DNA of 64,000 nt from Paenibacillus sp. OVF10 (GCA_022836915.1 CP094668.1:62001-126000); one strand, 5' to 3'; positions 30,830 through 41,590 are shown, counted from the stretch's first letter. Numbers and translations are program-made. The notes: generated by a model from the letters alone, not told the origin.

Positions 30830-31798
30830 TTACCAGAGACTGGTTGAGTTAAGCTTTCTGCTGATCGCATTTGCGATAATGAGCAGTGCGAAATTAATGA
30901 CGCCGTTAAATAGTCCGATGGCGGTTGAATACGTATAATTCCCTTCCAAAATACCGGATCGATAAACAAAGGTGGAGATGACATCCGATGTCTCATAGGT
31001 CGGTGCCGTTTGCATCAGCAATATTTTCTGAAAATCCGCGTTCATGACCGCCCCCATACGCAGAATTAACATGATCACAATCGTTGGCATAATGCCCGGC
31101 AGTGTAATATGTAATAGCTGTCTCCAGCGGCCTGCACCATCAATTTTGGAAGCCTCATACAACTGTGGATCAATCCCACTAAGTGCTGCCAAAAAGATAA
31201 TCGAGGCCCAGCCTGCTCCCTGCCATATGTTGGACAGGATGTACATCGGACGGAACATATCTTTTTCCGCCAAAAACATAATCGGCTGCAGATCGAAAAA
31301 GTCACGAATGACGTTAAATAACCCACCGTCCAGAGATGAGAACGTTTTCAACATTCCAACCACGACGACAACCGAGATGAAATGCGGCATATAACTAATG
31401 GTCTGTACTGCGCCTCTGAACCACTTTTTCCGGACTTCATTCAGCAACAGTGCTAGTAGAATCGGAGCCGGGAAACCAAACACAATACTGTAAAAACTCA
31501 AAATCAGTGTGTTCTTAATCAGTCGCCAGAAATAATAACTTTCAAAAAACATGGTGAAGTTGTCAAATCCGACCCATTCGCCTGCCAAGATTCCTTTGAT
31601 CGGGTTGTAGGATTCCTGAAATGCCATCAGTAGCCCGTACATTGGCCCATAGCTGAAAATCAGATAGTAGGCTACCACAGGAACGAGCATCAGATAGACG
31701 TATCTGTTGCGGACAAGTTCCTTTTTCACCGAACTCCATTTGCCAGCTGGCTTCAAACGCCCAGGTTCGATCCCCGGCTTCGATTCAGCTCCATCCAC
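30830..31798 (-). CDS. Sugar ABC transporter permease (LplB-like)
   Basis: The 322-residue inner-membrane protein has six membrane segments and the EAA motif (YEASKIDGAGRWRQLLHITLP). The start is GTG after GGAGG. It is the first gene of the transporter set; the 233-bp gap to the response regulator upstream holds a CCCTG/CAGGG hairpin (31926-31952) and two tandem copies of TAGATCGGATA, which may form its control region. Confidence 0.93.
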   Translation of the reverse strand: MDGAESKPGIEPGRLKPAGKWSSVKKELVRNRYVYLMLVPVVAYYLIFSYGPMYGLLMAFQESYNPIKGILAGEWVGFDNFTMFFESYYFWRLIKNTLILSFYSIVFGFPAPILLALLLNEVRKKWFRGAVQTISYMPHFISVVVVVGMLKTFSSLDGGLFNVIRDFFDLQPIMFLAEKDMFRPMYILSNIWQGAGWASIIFLAALSGIDPQLYEASKIDGAGRWRQLLHITLPGIMPTIVIMLILRMGAVMNADFQKILLMQTAPTYETSDVISTFVYRSGILEGNYTYSTAIGLFNGVINFALLIIANAISRKLNSTSLW

Positions 31799-32031
31799 TC
31801 AACCTCCACTCTCGGTATTGATTCACTAACATGACACTTCTAATGATAGAAGCGAGCGCCTTTTCTTCCCATGCTCATTTCCGATAAATGGATGTTCAAA
31901 ACCGAGTTCCGTCCGACAAAAAAGACCCTGCTGCCGATGAATGGCGTACAGGGCCCGATCACAGATTAGATGTAGATCGGATATAGATCGGATATAAAGA
32001 TTAGCTATGTAAAAGCCAGAGCGACGCTGTC

Positions 32032-33579
32032 CTAGGGTACTTTTTTATACTCGGAAGGGGAGAATCCCGTGTATTTCTTGAACATTTTGCTGAAATACGG
32101 CCAGTTGGCACCAAAGCCTGTCTGTTCGGCAAGCGAGGATACAGTGCAGTTCCCGTCCTGCTCCAGAAGCTCCAACGCTTTACGGATTCGGTAGCTTAAC
32201 ACATAGTTCGTAAATTTCTCACCGGTTTCTTTTTTGAACATTTTGCCGATGTAGTCTGGATTCATGTATATTTCCCCAGCAATGGACTGGAGTGTTAATG
32301 TCTCGTCCTTGTAGCGTTTCTCTACCAACTGTTTCACACTACCTACCATCTGCGATTGTCTGGAGCGGTGTTGTTCGTAGCGGCGCAGCGTGATTTCCTT
32401 GGCGACGGCAAGCAGAAACTGTTGAAAAGAATGCAGCGTGCTGGATTCAATCATGCCCGGCAACTGGTCCATATACCTTTTCATCTCGGCAGAGCCACTG
32501 AGTCGAATCATCTCCATAAACATCTGAATAAGATAGGACTTTGTTTGGGATATATCGTATCGCAAGCTGGCAAGCATCTGAAACATCCGGTTCAGCTCTG
32601 ATCCCACTTCCTGCCAGTGTCCCGCCTTGATTGCAGTAACCATCCGCTCCGGATCGTATTCGAATTCAGGAAGGGTGCGCTCCCCGGGAGAGTAGACATC
32701 CCGCTCCATAATGAGACTGCCCTCACCGAGGTAAAAGCGGTAATTGAGATAAACCAGCGTCTGCATGTACAAATGGCGTGCCTGCGATAGATCTCCTGGC
32801 TCGCTCAGCGCAATCGTGAGATCGTCATGATAATATCGGGTAAATGTGGCGCGAATCTCATCGATATTATGGAACAACTGTGTTTCAGACAACTTGTCCT
32901 CCATAATTAGTAGCACATGCCTTCCAACCGTGGCACTTAAGATGGGATTGTGAAAAATATCCTCGGCAATGTTCTTGACCGCGAACAAGTGCAAATACTC
33001 ATGATCTCCCTCAATCTCTACTAGCAACAACCGCACACGCTGATCCTGAAACTGTACATCGAATAATTCCTCGAAATACTTCCATTCCTTGACCCCGTAT
33101 GTTCTGTTCGTGACCAGCTCTTTCAGAAAATATTCCTTGGCATGTGGCAGTACACGCTCCAGATTATATTGAATCGACTGCACAAAACGCTCCTGATCGG
33201 TCAACTCCCGCTTCTCACTGACCAATTCACTGATAGCCTGTACGAGATGCTCCTCGCTGCAGGGCTTAAGCAAATAGTGCTTCACCCCATACTGCATGGC
33301 CGTTTTCGCATATTCGAACTCCGTAAAACCCGTGAGCATGATAAACGAGATATGCTGATACTTCTCTGCCACAGCTTCAACCAGCTGTAACCCATCCATT
33401 CCCGGCATACGGATGTCCGAGATGATGATATCCGGTCGTTGCCGCTCAATTGAAGCAAGCGCTTCCAATCCATCTTGAGCAATGCCTATCAATTCTGTTC
33501 CTAATCGGGACCAGTTCACCACACTGGAGATCCCGTCCGAGATCATAAATTCATCATCGACCAACAAAACCTTGTACAT
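32032..33579 (-). CDS. YesN-type response regulator with AraC DNA-binding domain
   Basis: The 515-residue protein has a receiver domain (MYKVLLVDDEFMISDG; phospho-acceptor in IISDIRMPGMDG; Lys in HYLLKPC), a long linker (about 130-400) as usual for this group, and a C-terminal AraC double helix-turn-helix (LTLQSIAGEIYMNPDYIGKMF; VSSLAEQTGFGANWPYFSKMF). AGGAGGG precedes the ATG at 33579. It probably activates the transporter genes 31.8-25.1 kb on signal from the kinase at 26401. Confidence 0.93.
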   Translation of the reverse strand: MYKVLLVDDEFMISDGISSVVNWSRLGTELIGIAQDGLEALASIERQRPDIIISDIRMPGMDGLQLVEAVAEKYQHISFIMLTGFTEFEYAKTAMQYGVKHYLLKPCSEEHLVQAISELVSEKRELTDQERFVQSIQYNLERVLPHAKEYFLKELVTNRTYGVKEWKYFEELFDVQFQDQRVRLLLVEIEGDHEYLHLFAVKNIAEDIFHNPILSATVGRHVLLIMEDKLSETQLFHNIDEIRATFTRYYHDDLTIALSEPGDLSQARHLYMQTLVYLNYRFYLGEGSLIMERDVYSPGERTLPEFEYDPERMVTAIKAGHWQEVGSELNRMFQMLASLRYDISQTKSYLIQMFMEMIRLSGSAEMKRYMDQLPGMIESSTLHSFQQFLLAVAKEITLRRYEQHRSRQSQMVGSVKQLVEKRYKDETLTLQSIAGEIYMNPDYIGKMFKKETGEKFTNYVLSYRIRKALELLEQDGNCTVSSLAEQTGFGANWPYFSKMFKKYTGFSPSEYKKVP

Positions 33580-33765
33580 CGTATGCACCCTCCTGCCTTT
33601 AACCAGATCCATTCTATTATATGGGCATTATGCACAAATAGAGGAGAGAACGTTGAATGACATGGGATTGAACTATAACAATTCGGATTTCTGAACATGT
33701 GTATCACATGTGAAGTTATTGGCTACCGAATCATGGTCTAAGTTGATCCTTTGTTCAAACCAAAC

Positions 33766-33794
33766 AACCCTCACCCTGCCACAGGGTGAAGGTT
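33766..33794 (-). terminator. Terminator after methyltransferase gene
   Basis: AACCCTCACCCT pairs with AGGGTGAAGGTT with one mismatch around a GCCAC loop. T-rich sequence follows on the minus strand. Confidence 0.7.
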
Positions 33795-33849
33795 GGTCGT
33801 TGTTATGCAAATGCGGGCTATATAAGTGACCATACATGCCCGGATCGAT

Positions 33850-34764
33850 TTATTTTTTTACCGCGTGAATAAAATGTATCGTTTCAAATGCCCTTAGATG
33901 ATCGGTTCGATCCTGGAAAAACTGTTCCTGAATCGCCTCCGGAGTCAGATGCTCATAGATAAGCAACCCCGCTTCATCAAGCAAGGCCTCCATCTCCGCG
34001 TATGCGTACCCGGATTGCATCGGCTCACCACCCATTGCAGCCAATTTAACCATATTTTCAACCCGATTAAACAGTCCTTTTTCCTCAAAAAGATGCTCAT
34101 CTGCATAATCCAGAACTATAGAGCTTCCGGTTGGCAGGCTCGCAAACACATGACGAATCACGTTAAACAGATCATTTTTGGGCAAATAATACGAAACACC
34201 CAGGAGACTAGCCAACGTCTTCCGTTTCTTCAAACCTTCAAGAGTCAAGCTGTCATTCGAAAGCTCACGCGTAAAATCCATGGGTACAAAGTGAAGATTG
34301 TCCGGAATAGTCAGCTCGGCCTGATTCAGCCGCTCCTTCTTGAATTGCTGTGTAGCCGGATAATCTACTTCAATGATATCCAGCGTGTCCTCCAATTCCG
34401 GATGCCTCAAAGCAAACGTATCCATCCCGGCGCCAAGAATGACTACCTGCTTCAATCCCAACGCGACTTCATGCAAAAGTACATGCTCACAGTAAGCGGC
34501 CCGAGCCAGAGTTATTGGAGATAATTGTACCTGGGTAATCCATTTTAGAACCTTTTCCGGGTCGTCCTTGAGCTGGTGCGCCATATCCGGGTTGAAAAAA
34601 TGAATGCCTCTAACCATGTTATTGCTGATATCTGAAAACTCTTGAGGAGTGATAAGCGCACTGGCTATAAAATCATTGAAAATAAGAGGTGTATCATATT
34701 GGCAATGATAGGCTCGGCCAAAAGCCGAAATCAAAGATGTAATACTGGATTCATTTTGCTTCAT
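33850..34764 (-). CDS. SAM-dependent methyltransferase, leucine carboxyl methyltransferase family
   Basis: The 304-residue protein has the conserved start of this family (SSITSLISAFGRAYH), SAM motif VVILGAGMDTFALRHP, the acidic motif DIIEVDYPATQQFK and the later FVPMDFTREL. Bacterial members methylate small molecules and are often linked to secondary metabolism; the substrate cannot be deduced. GGGAGGAA precedes the ATG at 34764; the upstream extension lacks a ribosome site. It stands alone between terminators. Confidence 0.88.
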   Translation of the reverse strand: MKQNESSITSLISAFGRAYHCQYDTPLIFNDFIASALITPQEFSDISNNMVRGIHFFNPDMAHQLKDDPEKVLKWITQVQLSPITLARAAYCEHVLLHEVALGLKQVVILGAGMDTFALRHPELEDTLDIIEVDYPATQQFKKERLNQAELTIPDNLHFVPMDFTRELSNDSLTLEGLKKRKTLASLLGVSYYLPKNDLFNVIRHVFASLPTGSSIVLDYADEHLFEEKGLFNRVENMVKLAAMGGEPMQSGYAYAEMEALLDEAGLLIYEHLTPEAIQEQFFQDRTDHLRAFETIHFIHAVKK

Positions 34765-34896
34765 ACCTATTCCTCCCGTACAAACAAAAATAAGATTCCC
34801 CCTGGCCAGGAGAACCTTAGTATATACGAAGAGATTTAATATGTAAATTATAGCATAAAAAGATTTTTTTGTCAATAAAAATCAACAGGATGATCT

Positions 34897-34940
34897 GACA
34901 GGTTAAAGTAGCTTTCTTTTCTCCTCCACTATAACCTGTC
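34897..34940 (-). terminator. Possible terminator after MFS gene
   Basis: GACAGGTTA pairs with TAACCTGTC across a long, T-rich loop, 35 bp beyond the MFS stop. Confidence 0.4.
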
Positions 34941-34974
34941 CTCTCCCTTCATCATACGATTCAGCCCGCAAAGG

Positions 34975-36198
34975 CTAGGCGTCCATCCCATACTCCTTCA
35001 CTTCACGATTACGGTTCAACACCGCATGCAATACAAAACCAAGTACCGCAATCGCCGCTGTGCCTGTTGCCAGCCACGCTACCGGAATAAGTCCCTGCTT
35101 GTCATACATGACCCCCATCGCATAGGGGCCGATAACCCGTCCAACCGCACCGATCCCACCCGATATCCCGATGTAAAAGGTGCCGCCCTGCCAGCATGCT
35201 CGGAGATAAATGCAGGCGTTGCAGGGGAGATCAACATCTCTCCAAACGTGGCCAGTACCATTGCGAGCACCATGCCCGGATAGCTGTACATGGTAATCAT
35301 CACAATGTAGGCCATGCCATAGAATACGGCACTCGCGGTCATCTGGGCAGTGGAGGTACGAGCCATAGTCCGTTTCACCCAGCTGGTGAAGGGTTGGCCT
35401 ACAAAGATCAGCACCCCGTTCAGGGTCCAGAGCAGACCGTACATTCTTTTTCCATACCCTCAGAAATGATATACGGGGACACACCTGTGTTCCAGATGGA
35501 GTTGCCGAATAACAGGAAGAGCACGCCCAAGCTCATAAACAGATATAATCGGGTATTACCCAGCAATGCCCAGACGCCCGGCCCATCGGGGACGGTTTTG
35601 CGTTTGGTCAGATGTACTTCCCCTGATCCGGTTCGACCCGCGACAGATAATACCAGAAGAACATCGCGAACCCTGCTGAGGTCACTCCGTTCAGTACAAA
35701 GCTGAGGTGATAGGAAAAGTCAGCCAGAAAACCACTCAGCGCCGTACCAATCGCCACCCCAATATTGTTCGCCACATAGATAATATTGAATAATTCACCG
35801 CGTCGCTCCGCAAACCGGAAGCCAATAAAAGCCTGAATCGCTGGCAGCGACAATGAACTGAACAGACCAATCCAGCCCATGGCACATATAAATACGACCC
35901 AATACGCACTAATCCAGGGCAGCGCAAACAAACCTAACGCATTAAGCGCCAGTGAGCCAATAATCAACTTCTTCACGCCCACCCGGTGATACAACGAACC
36001 GCCGAGCAATTGTCCGAAGATGCCACCCAGGGACTGAATGAGGATTACAAAACCCGCGTTAGCCATCGTCCGTCCAAGCTCATCAAATACATACATGGTG
36101 GTCAACGGCCACATCAAGGCACTGCCTGTTGCGTTAACCAGACTTGCTAATAAAAATATTCTCACTTCTTTTGGATAGTTATCCAGCCATCTCATCAT
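34975..36198 (-). CDS. MFS multidrug-type transporter (three frameshifts)
   Basis: The restored 408-residue protein has about 12 membrane segments. The N-terminal half reads VNATGSALMWPLTTMYVFDE and QLLGGSLYHRVGVKKLI (loop 2-3 motif), and the C-terminal half GGIGAVGRVIGPYAMGVMYD. Three one-base losses break the frame: CCCC 35620-35623 (restores GEVHLTKRK), T5 35447-35451 (restores MEKRMYGLLW) and CCC 35186-35188 (restores HAGRGGTFY). AAGGAG precedes two ATGs. It resembles YttB/YqjV-like drug exporters; the substrate is unknown. Confidence 0.82.
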
Positions 36199-36251
36199 CT
36201 TAATTCATTCTCCTTAGTACCTCTGCACAAACAAATAACCATAAAAAATAG

Positions 36252-36295
36252 ACCTTTGCCCTGACGGCATAACCATAACCAGCCAGAGCGAAGGT
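36252..36295 (-). terminator. Terminator after molybdoenzyme gene
   Basis: On the minus strand CCTTCGCTCTG pairs with CAGGGCAAAGG, followed by TCTATTTTTTAT. Confidence 0.65.
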
Positions 36296-36387
36296 TTTAT
36301 GAAGTGTCACATGTATTGCTCTTTAGATCCTGCTCAAGTTTTATCCTTTGTTCATCTTACCTCAAAAAAATCATGCTGCAAGCACAC

Positions 36388-38450
36388 TCATTGACGCTTC
36401 ACTTCGACAGTGGCCGAGAAGAAGGTCGCCCCGTTACCCATGTCAGACAATCTGTTGGACGTGAGCGAATTGGCTCGCTGCTTCTTGCCATCACCATCCC
36501 ACCATAAACCTTGGCTGATGACGGTTCCCGGCAGCATAGCTTCACTCACCTTGGCGGTAAGTTCGATGCGCCCACGATCATTCCATACGACCACTGCATC
36601 TCCATCCTCCACGTTTCTGCGGGCAGCGTCCTCGGGGTGCATTTGCAATAGAGGCATCTTTTCCAAACGTTGATGTTTGGCTGAATTACCAAAGGTGGAG
36701 TTCAGGAAATTATGGTTTGGCGGCGATAGGAACATCAATGGATACGTATCGGCAGGTCCAGCCGGATTCTCCCCATCATATCCTTCAACCAGAGCGCTAT
36801 AGGTAGGGAGCGGCGGAAGACCTCGCTGTTCCATCATCTCCGAATATAATTCAATTTTGCCTGAAGGTGTGGGTAGCTGATCCAGAAACGCAGCATGTGG
36901 CGACATATCCAGTTTCACGAATCGGTGTTCCTTCAGTCCCTCCAACGTGATTCCATTCATGTAGGGGTTGCCTGTGCCCTGAAGTGCGTCCTCAATCATC
37001 TGTTCCGGCGTTTCTCCGAAGATTGCAGGATCGTACCCCATAGCCTGCCCAAGCAGTGAGAACAGTTCCACATTGCTCTTGCTCTCCCCAATCGGTGCAA
37101 TTACCGGCTCTTGCAGATGAACGTACTGATGCCAATAAGAGGTGTACAGGTCCGTCGCTTCAAATGAAGATGTGGCTGGCAATACGATATCTGCATATTT
37201 CGCCGTATCCGTCATGAACAGATCATGCACAACCGTGAACAGATCTTCCCGTGCAAAACCTCGCTCCACCCGCTCAGTATCCGGTGCCACCACCAGTGGA
37301 TTGCTGCAGTAGACCATCATCGCCCGGATTGGCTGCTCTGCTTCCAGCAACGCTTCACCAATCCGATTCATGTTCACTACTCGCGGCTCCGGATTCTGCC
37401 GCAGCTCCGGACGTTCCAGCGCGTCGCTATTCGTGCTCGCGTAGCTGTTCGTGCGAACAGCACCGCCGCCTTGCTTCAGCCATTGCCCTGTAATGGCAGG
37501 CAGACAAGCAACGCTACGCACGTTCATTCCCCCATTATCATGGTGCTGGAGGCCATTGCCGATGTGAATATGGGCTGCCTGTGCGTTGCCGTATAGTTCA
37601 GCCAGCTCCAAAATGGTTTCCTCCGGCACGCCCGTAATGCGTGCAACACGTTCAGGGTGTAACTGCGGACATGATCACGTAGTGCCTCATGACCTATCGT
37701 ATACTTTTGCATAAACGCTTCATCCGTTAGTCCCCGTTCGAACAGCACATGCATCAAACCCAGCGCCAGTGCGCTATCCGTGCCCGGATACAAAGGAATA
37801 AACCAGTCGCCCCACTGTGCGGTACGATTGCGATGAACGTCGATTACGACGATCTTGGCGCCTTTCTTACGGGCTTTCTCCGCTAAAACGACCTGATGCA
37901 TATTCGTACTGACGATATTACCGCCCCATACCAGGATGAGATCCGCATGCTCCGTATCTTCCGGCACCGTACCCCGGTTGGCGCCCATCGTATATTTCCA
38001 GCCAGTATTTCCAGCGGCATTACAGATTGTTTGCTCCAGCACACTCGCACCTAGCGCATTGAAGAAACGTCGATCCATGCCGTCTACGCCGAGAATGCCC
38101 ATGTTACCGTAAAAGCTGTAGGGCAGGATGCTCTCCGGGCCGTAAGTTTCGGACAATGCAGTGAATCTGGTCGTAATCTCGTGAATCGCTTCATCCCAAC
38201 TGATTCGTTCGAACTTGCCTTCACCTTTGGCTCCTACACGTTTCATCGGATATTGTAGACGCTCGGGGTGATACACCCGCTCAGTCATATTTCTGACTTT
38301 ATTACAGATGGCACCCTTAGTTATCGGATGATCCGGATTGCCTGCCACCTTCACAATTTTGCCGTTCTCTTTATGTAATAACAGACCACAAGTGTCCGGA
38401 CAGTCGAGCGGGCACACCGCCGCAAATACACCATTCTCCTGATCGATCAT
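36388..38450 (-). CDS. YoaE-like molybdopterin oxidoreductase (frameshifted)
   Basis: This is a DMSO-reductase superfamily enzyme. The N-terminal iron-sulfur motif is CPLDCPDTCG with a fourth Cys in GAICNKV. Mo-bisMGD segments follow (LVWGGNIVSTNMHQ; YADIVLPATSSFEATDLY), and the C-terminal dinucleotide domain contains MHPEDAARRNVEDGDAVVV. GGG at 37655-37657 is one G short; repair gives RSYTPERVARITGVPEE and 687 residues, close to B. subtilis YoaE. There is no twin-arginine signal, so it is cytoplasmic. The substrate is not known. It needs the cofactor made by MobA and lies near a formate/nitrite channel, so a formate-related role is possible. Confidence 0.88.
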
Positions 38451-38887
38451 CGTAAGGCTCCCCTCTTTAAAAGCTATCCCTATATCATATCTTCTTCGAG
38501 GTTATCGCGTAAAGAGAACAGTATGTTTTTGCTTCATATTCACCGCTATAGCGGCGTCAAAATATTATCAAAAAAATATTTTTGAGTTTGATTCAACTTC
38601 AGAATTCAGGGGTAAATTAAAAATAAGGCATTAGGCTAGTGTTTCCCCACTTCCTCCTCATGCCATATCATGGACCACTCCCGAAATTCGCCATGAACAG
38701 GTTTCGTTCCCCGAACCTTGTCATGGCGAATTTATTTTGCGTTAAAATCCACAAGGACCCCATACCAAAAAACGATCCCGACCTGCTCCATCACAGCATA
38801 TTCGCCATGAACCGAGCAAGATCAGAATCGTCTTCTCTTCTACATGAATGTTCCATTACCCATGTATACATACGTATATATGCCCTG
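38451..38887. other. Intergenic region with palindromes and a long hairpin
   Basis: No gene was seen. CCGCTATAGCGG (38543-38554) is a perfect palindrome 93 bp upstream of the molybdoenzyme start and could be an operator. A hairpin (38684-38733) pairs AAATTCGCCATGA with TCATGGCGAATTT and could terminate the formate-channel transcript. ATTCGCCATGAAC recurs at 38800-38812. Confidence 0.6.
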
Positions 38888-39739
38888 CTACGCCTGCTTG
38901 CTCCACATCGCTCTGGCCTCCGTCTCCACAGCTTCGTTCGACGTGGCTACCTCCGGTTTCACTTTCGGCTCAGCTTGGCGCAGGTACACCACCCAATAGG
39001 CTGCAGCTACAAACAGAGCACCACCAGTCAGATTCCCGAGCCATACCGGAATGAAATTCATCACATATTGGCCCCACGAATAATGTCCTTCGAAGATTGC
39101 CGCCGGGATGAGGAACATATTGGCTACAACGTGCTGGAATCCAATCGCGACAAACGCCATCGTTGGAAACCAAATGCCCAGTACCTTGCCACTCATCGTA
39201 TCCGATGCATAAGATAACCACACCGCCAGCGCGACCAGCCAGTTACAGCCGATGCCTGAGATAAAAGCCTGCAGGAAGCCGTCATGCAGCTTATGCCCAG
39301 CCATATCCACCACTTTCGCCAGATATACACCCTCTCCGGTCAGACCCAGCACATGTCCAAACGCGTACGCGACAAACAAAGCTCCAACAAAGTTACCAAT
39401 CGTCACTAAGGTTAGATTTTTCAACATATTACCTACGGATAACTTTCGAGCAATCGTCGCGAGTGGAACTGCCATCATGTTACCTGTCAGCAACTCGCCA
39501 CCACCGATGAGCACCATGATTAGTCCCACCGGGAACACTGCTGCACCAATCAGATTAACCAGACTTCCCCACTCTGCAGGAGCAGATGCAATCACCCGAA
39601 TATCCAGTAGAAAACCCAGCGCAATAAAAGCCCCTGCCAGAAAACTAAGCACCAGTACAGAAGACGCCGGATATTGAGCCTTCTTCATGCCTGTTTGCGC
39701 CGTATATTGTGCAACCTCAAGAGGTGTTTTTGCTGCCAT
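38888..39739 (-). CDS. Formate/nitrite transporter (FNT family)
   Basis: The 283-residue membrane channel has six segments and the FNT signatures: GGGELLTGNMM, LVTIGNFVGALFVAY, GIGCNWLVALAVWLSYAS and FQHVVANMFLIP. These pentameric channels move formate or nitrite. Unusually strong A/K-rich start (MAAKTPLEVAQYTAQTG) fits family members. The ATG at 39739 is chosen by GAGAGG spacing; ATG 39748 is possible. A Rex-like palindrome lies 109 bp upstream, which fits control by NADH/NAD ratio in fermentation. Confidence 0.92.
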   Translation of the reverse strand: MAAKTPLEVAQYTAQTGMKKAQYPASSVLVLSFLAGAFIALGFLLDIRVIASAPAEWGSLVNLIGAAVFPVGLIMVLIGGGELLTGNMMAVPLATIARKLSVGNMLKNLTLVTIGNFVGALFVAYAFGHVLGLTGEGVYLAKVVDMAGHKLHDGFLQAFISGIGCNWLVALAVWLSYASDTMSGKVLGIWFPTMAFVAIGFQHVVANMFLIPAAIFEGHYSWGQYVMNFIPVWLGNLTGGALFVAAAYWVVYLRQAEPKVKPEVATSNEAVETEARAMWSKQA

Positions 39740-39847
39740 ATCATTCATCCTCTCCTTCATTGTTCATCATTGGATAAAACCATTTGAAATTCATTAGTTA
39801 TGCGTTGAATACCATATCCTAATTGTATCTCGGTCATCAACATAACT

Positions 39848-39865
39848 TTGTGCAAATTATCACAA
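39848..39865. promoter_or_regulatory. Rex-like operator upstream of formate/nitrite channel
   Basis: TTGTGCAAATTATCACAA is an 18-bp palindrome matching the ends of the Rex consensus (TTGTGAA-N4-TTCACAA) and also the Crp/Fnr form TGTG-N8-CACA. It is the only such site in the 375-bp gap. Confidence 0.6.
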
Positions 39866-39953
39866 TGTCATTTAAAAATATGCTTTAAGAGTGTCCTGGA
39901 ATAGTTATGACAGCAAAGTATAGTAAGACCTTTTGAAGCTAAAAATCACAAAA

Positions 39954-39980
39954 AAGACTGACGATATACTCGCCAGTCTT
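39954..39980 (-). terminator. Terminator after NADH oxidase gene
   Basis: AAGACTG pairs with CAGTCTT; on the minus strand TTTTTT follows. It lies 134 bp beyond the stop. Confidence 0.7.
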
Positions 39981-40113
39981 CTTTTTCCTTTATAATCGTC
40001 CGCCTTGTTTCGTAATCCTGGCAGTTATTGTACACCTCATATTTACGGACAAGCATGACTTATCTTTGTATGGCGTTTATCATGCTCGCTGTTCAACCAT
40101 CTATTCTGCTTGC

Positions 40114-41475
40114 TTACACCATTGCTGGTTCTTTTACTTCTACCGGTGGCAGTGCTTGCAGACCAGCCGTGTTCAGGAAGTTCCATGGTTTGTTGTAATG
40201 TGGCTGGAAGAAAAAGTCGATGAAGGCCAGCTCATCTACGGTCATGTTGTTTTGGATGCAGACCGAGATCGTATTAATCGATTGGGTCAGATCAACCTGA
40301 GACATCACCTGTGCTCCAACGATCCGACGAGTAGCCTGCTCATATACCACTTTAAGCAACAGTTTCTCAGCCGTTGGCATGAACTCCGGACGGTAGCTGT
40401 CTTCCAGTAAGACAGCTTCCACAATCAAACCTTCGTCAGCAGCAGACATTTCCGTCATTCCTGTACCTGCGATATTTTGCTCATAAATTTTGATACCGGA
40501 TGTTCCTTGTGTACCCATGTATGGTGTCGTAGGACGAACCAGGTTGCGGGCTACAAGTGTACCCATCCGTACGGCGTTGGTTGCCAGCGGAATGTAAGAT
40601 GCTTTGCCTGTTGGGTTGTAATGAATAGCACAGCTGTCACCCGCAGCGAAGATGTCTTTTTGACTGGTTTGCATATATTTATCCACGATGATTGCGCCGT
40701 TTGGCAGCATATCCACTTGGCCTTTGAGCAGCTCTGTATTTGGACGGAAACCAATGCACAGAATAACCAGATCGGTTTCAAACTCTCCTTTGGACGTGAT
40801 CACTTTAGTCACTTTGCCATTTTCACCAGTAAACTTCTGTACCGTTTGACCAAGAGCCAGCTTGATGCCGCGTCCAGTCAACGTATCTTCGATCGCATCC
40901 GTGAACTCAGGGTCCAGGTATTTGTTCAAAATCCGGTCCACACTGTCGATCAGGGTAACTTCTTTACCGTTCATCTGGAAAGCTTCCACCAGCTCTACGC
41001 CGATATATCCTGCACCTACAACAGTAACACGTTTGGCATCTTTGGCTTTTTCAATAATCGTGTTGGAATGATTGTAGTTTTTGCAAAGTAAAATGTTATC
41101 CATCTCGATGCCTTCAAGCTTCGGAACGACAGGCCATGACCCCGTTGTCACGATCAGTTTGTCAAACGTATCTTCAAATTCTTCCCCAGTTTTCAGGTTT
41201 TTAGCCTGAAGGGTATGGTCCTTGGCATCTACTGCTGTTACTTCATGAAGCATCTTGGTCTCAACACCAAGCTCTGCCAGTTGATTAGGCGAAGAATAGA
41301 ACAAACCGTCAGGGTCTTTCACAACCCCACCTACGTAGAGCGCAATGCCACAAGATAGGAAGGAGATATTGTCATTGCGCTCATACACGGTGATGGTAGC
41401 ATCCGGGTACAATTTGGCGGTATTTACGATGGCTGCGGTCCCTGCGTGTGTACATCCGATAACTGCGATTTTCAT
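40114..41475 (-). CDS. nox: Water-forming NADH oxidase / CoA-disulfide reductase family
   Basis: The 453-residue flavoprotein oxidises NADH with O2. The FAD loop is at the N-terminus (IAVIGCTHAGTAA), the redox-active Cys42 lies in SFLSCGIALY as in water-forming NADH oxidases, the NAD-binding loop is VTVVGAGYIGVELVEA, and the FAD motif is IFAAGDSCAIH. The C-terminal dimer domain ends FFQPHYNKPWNFLN. CoA-disulfide reductase shares this layout and cannot be fully excluded. GAGGAGG lies eight bases before the ATG at 41475. Three tandem palindromes control the promoter; they suggest induction when NADH is high. Confidence 0.9.
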   Translation of the reverse strand: MKIAVIGCTHAGTAAIVNTAKLYPDATITVYERNDNISFLSCGIALYVGGVVKDPDGLFYSSPNQLAELGVETKMLHEVTAVDAKDHTLQAKNLKTGEEFEDTFDKLIVTTGSWPVVPKLEGIEMDNILLCKNYNHSNTIIEKAKDAKRVTVVGAGYIGVELVEAFQMNGKEVTLIDSVDRILNKYLDPEFTDAIEDTLTGRGIKLALGQTVQKFTGENGKVTKVITSKGEFETDLVILCIGFRPNTELLKGQVDMLPNGAIIVDKYMQTSQKDIFAAGDSCAIHYNPTGKASYIPLATNAVRMGTLVARNLVRPTTPYMGTQGTSGIKIYEQNIAGTGMTEMSAADEGLIVEAVLLEDSYRPEFMPTAEKLLLKVVYEQATRRIVGAQVMSQVDLTQSINTISVCIQNNMTVDELAFIDFFFQPHYNKPWNFLNTAGLQALPPVEVKEPAMV

Positions 41476-41528
41476 TAAAAGTTCCTCCTCGAAATATATA
41501 AATGAGTTTGAATATAACGTTATTTCGG

Positions 41529-41546
41529 TTGTGAAATATTTCACTT
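41529..41546. promoter_or_regulatory. Rex-like operator 1 of nox
   Basis: TTGTGAAATATTTCACTT differs from the Rex consensus palindrome at the last two bases only. It lies in the 5' leader of nox. Confidence 0.7.
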
Positions 41547-41564
41547 CTTATTCGAAACTGTGTA

Positions 41565-41580
41565 TGTGATTTATTTCACT
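41565..41580. promoter_or_regulatory. Rex-like operator 2 of nox
   Basis: TGTGATTTATTTCACT, centred 35 bp from operator 1 and just downstream of the -10 box. Confidence 0.6.
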
Positions 41581-41590
41581 TTATACACTC

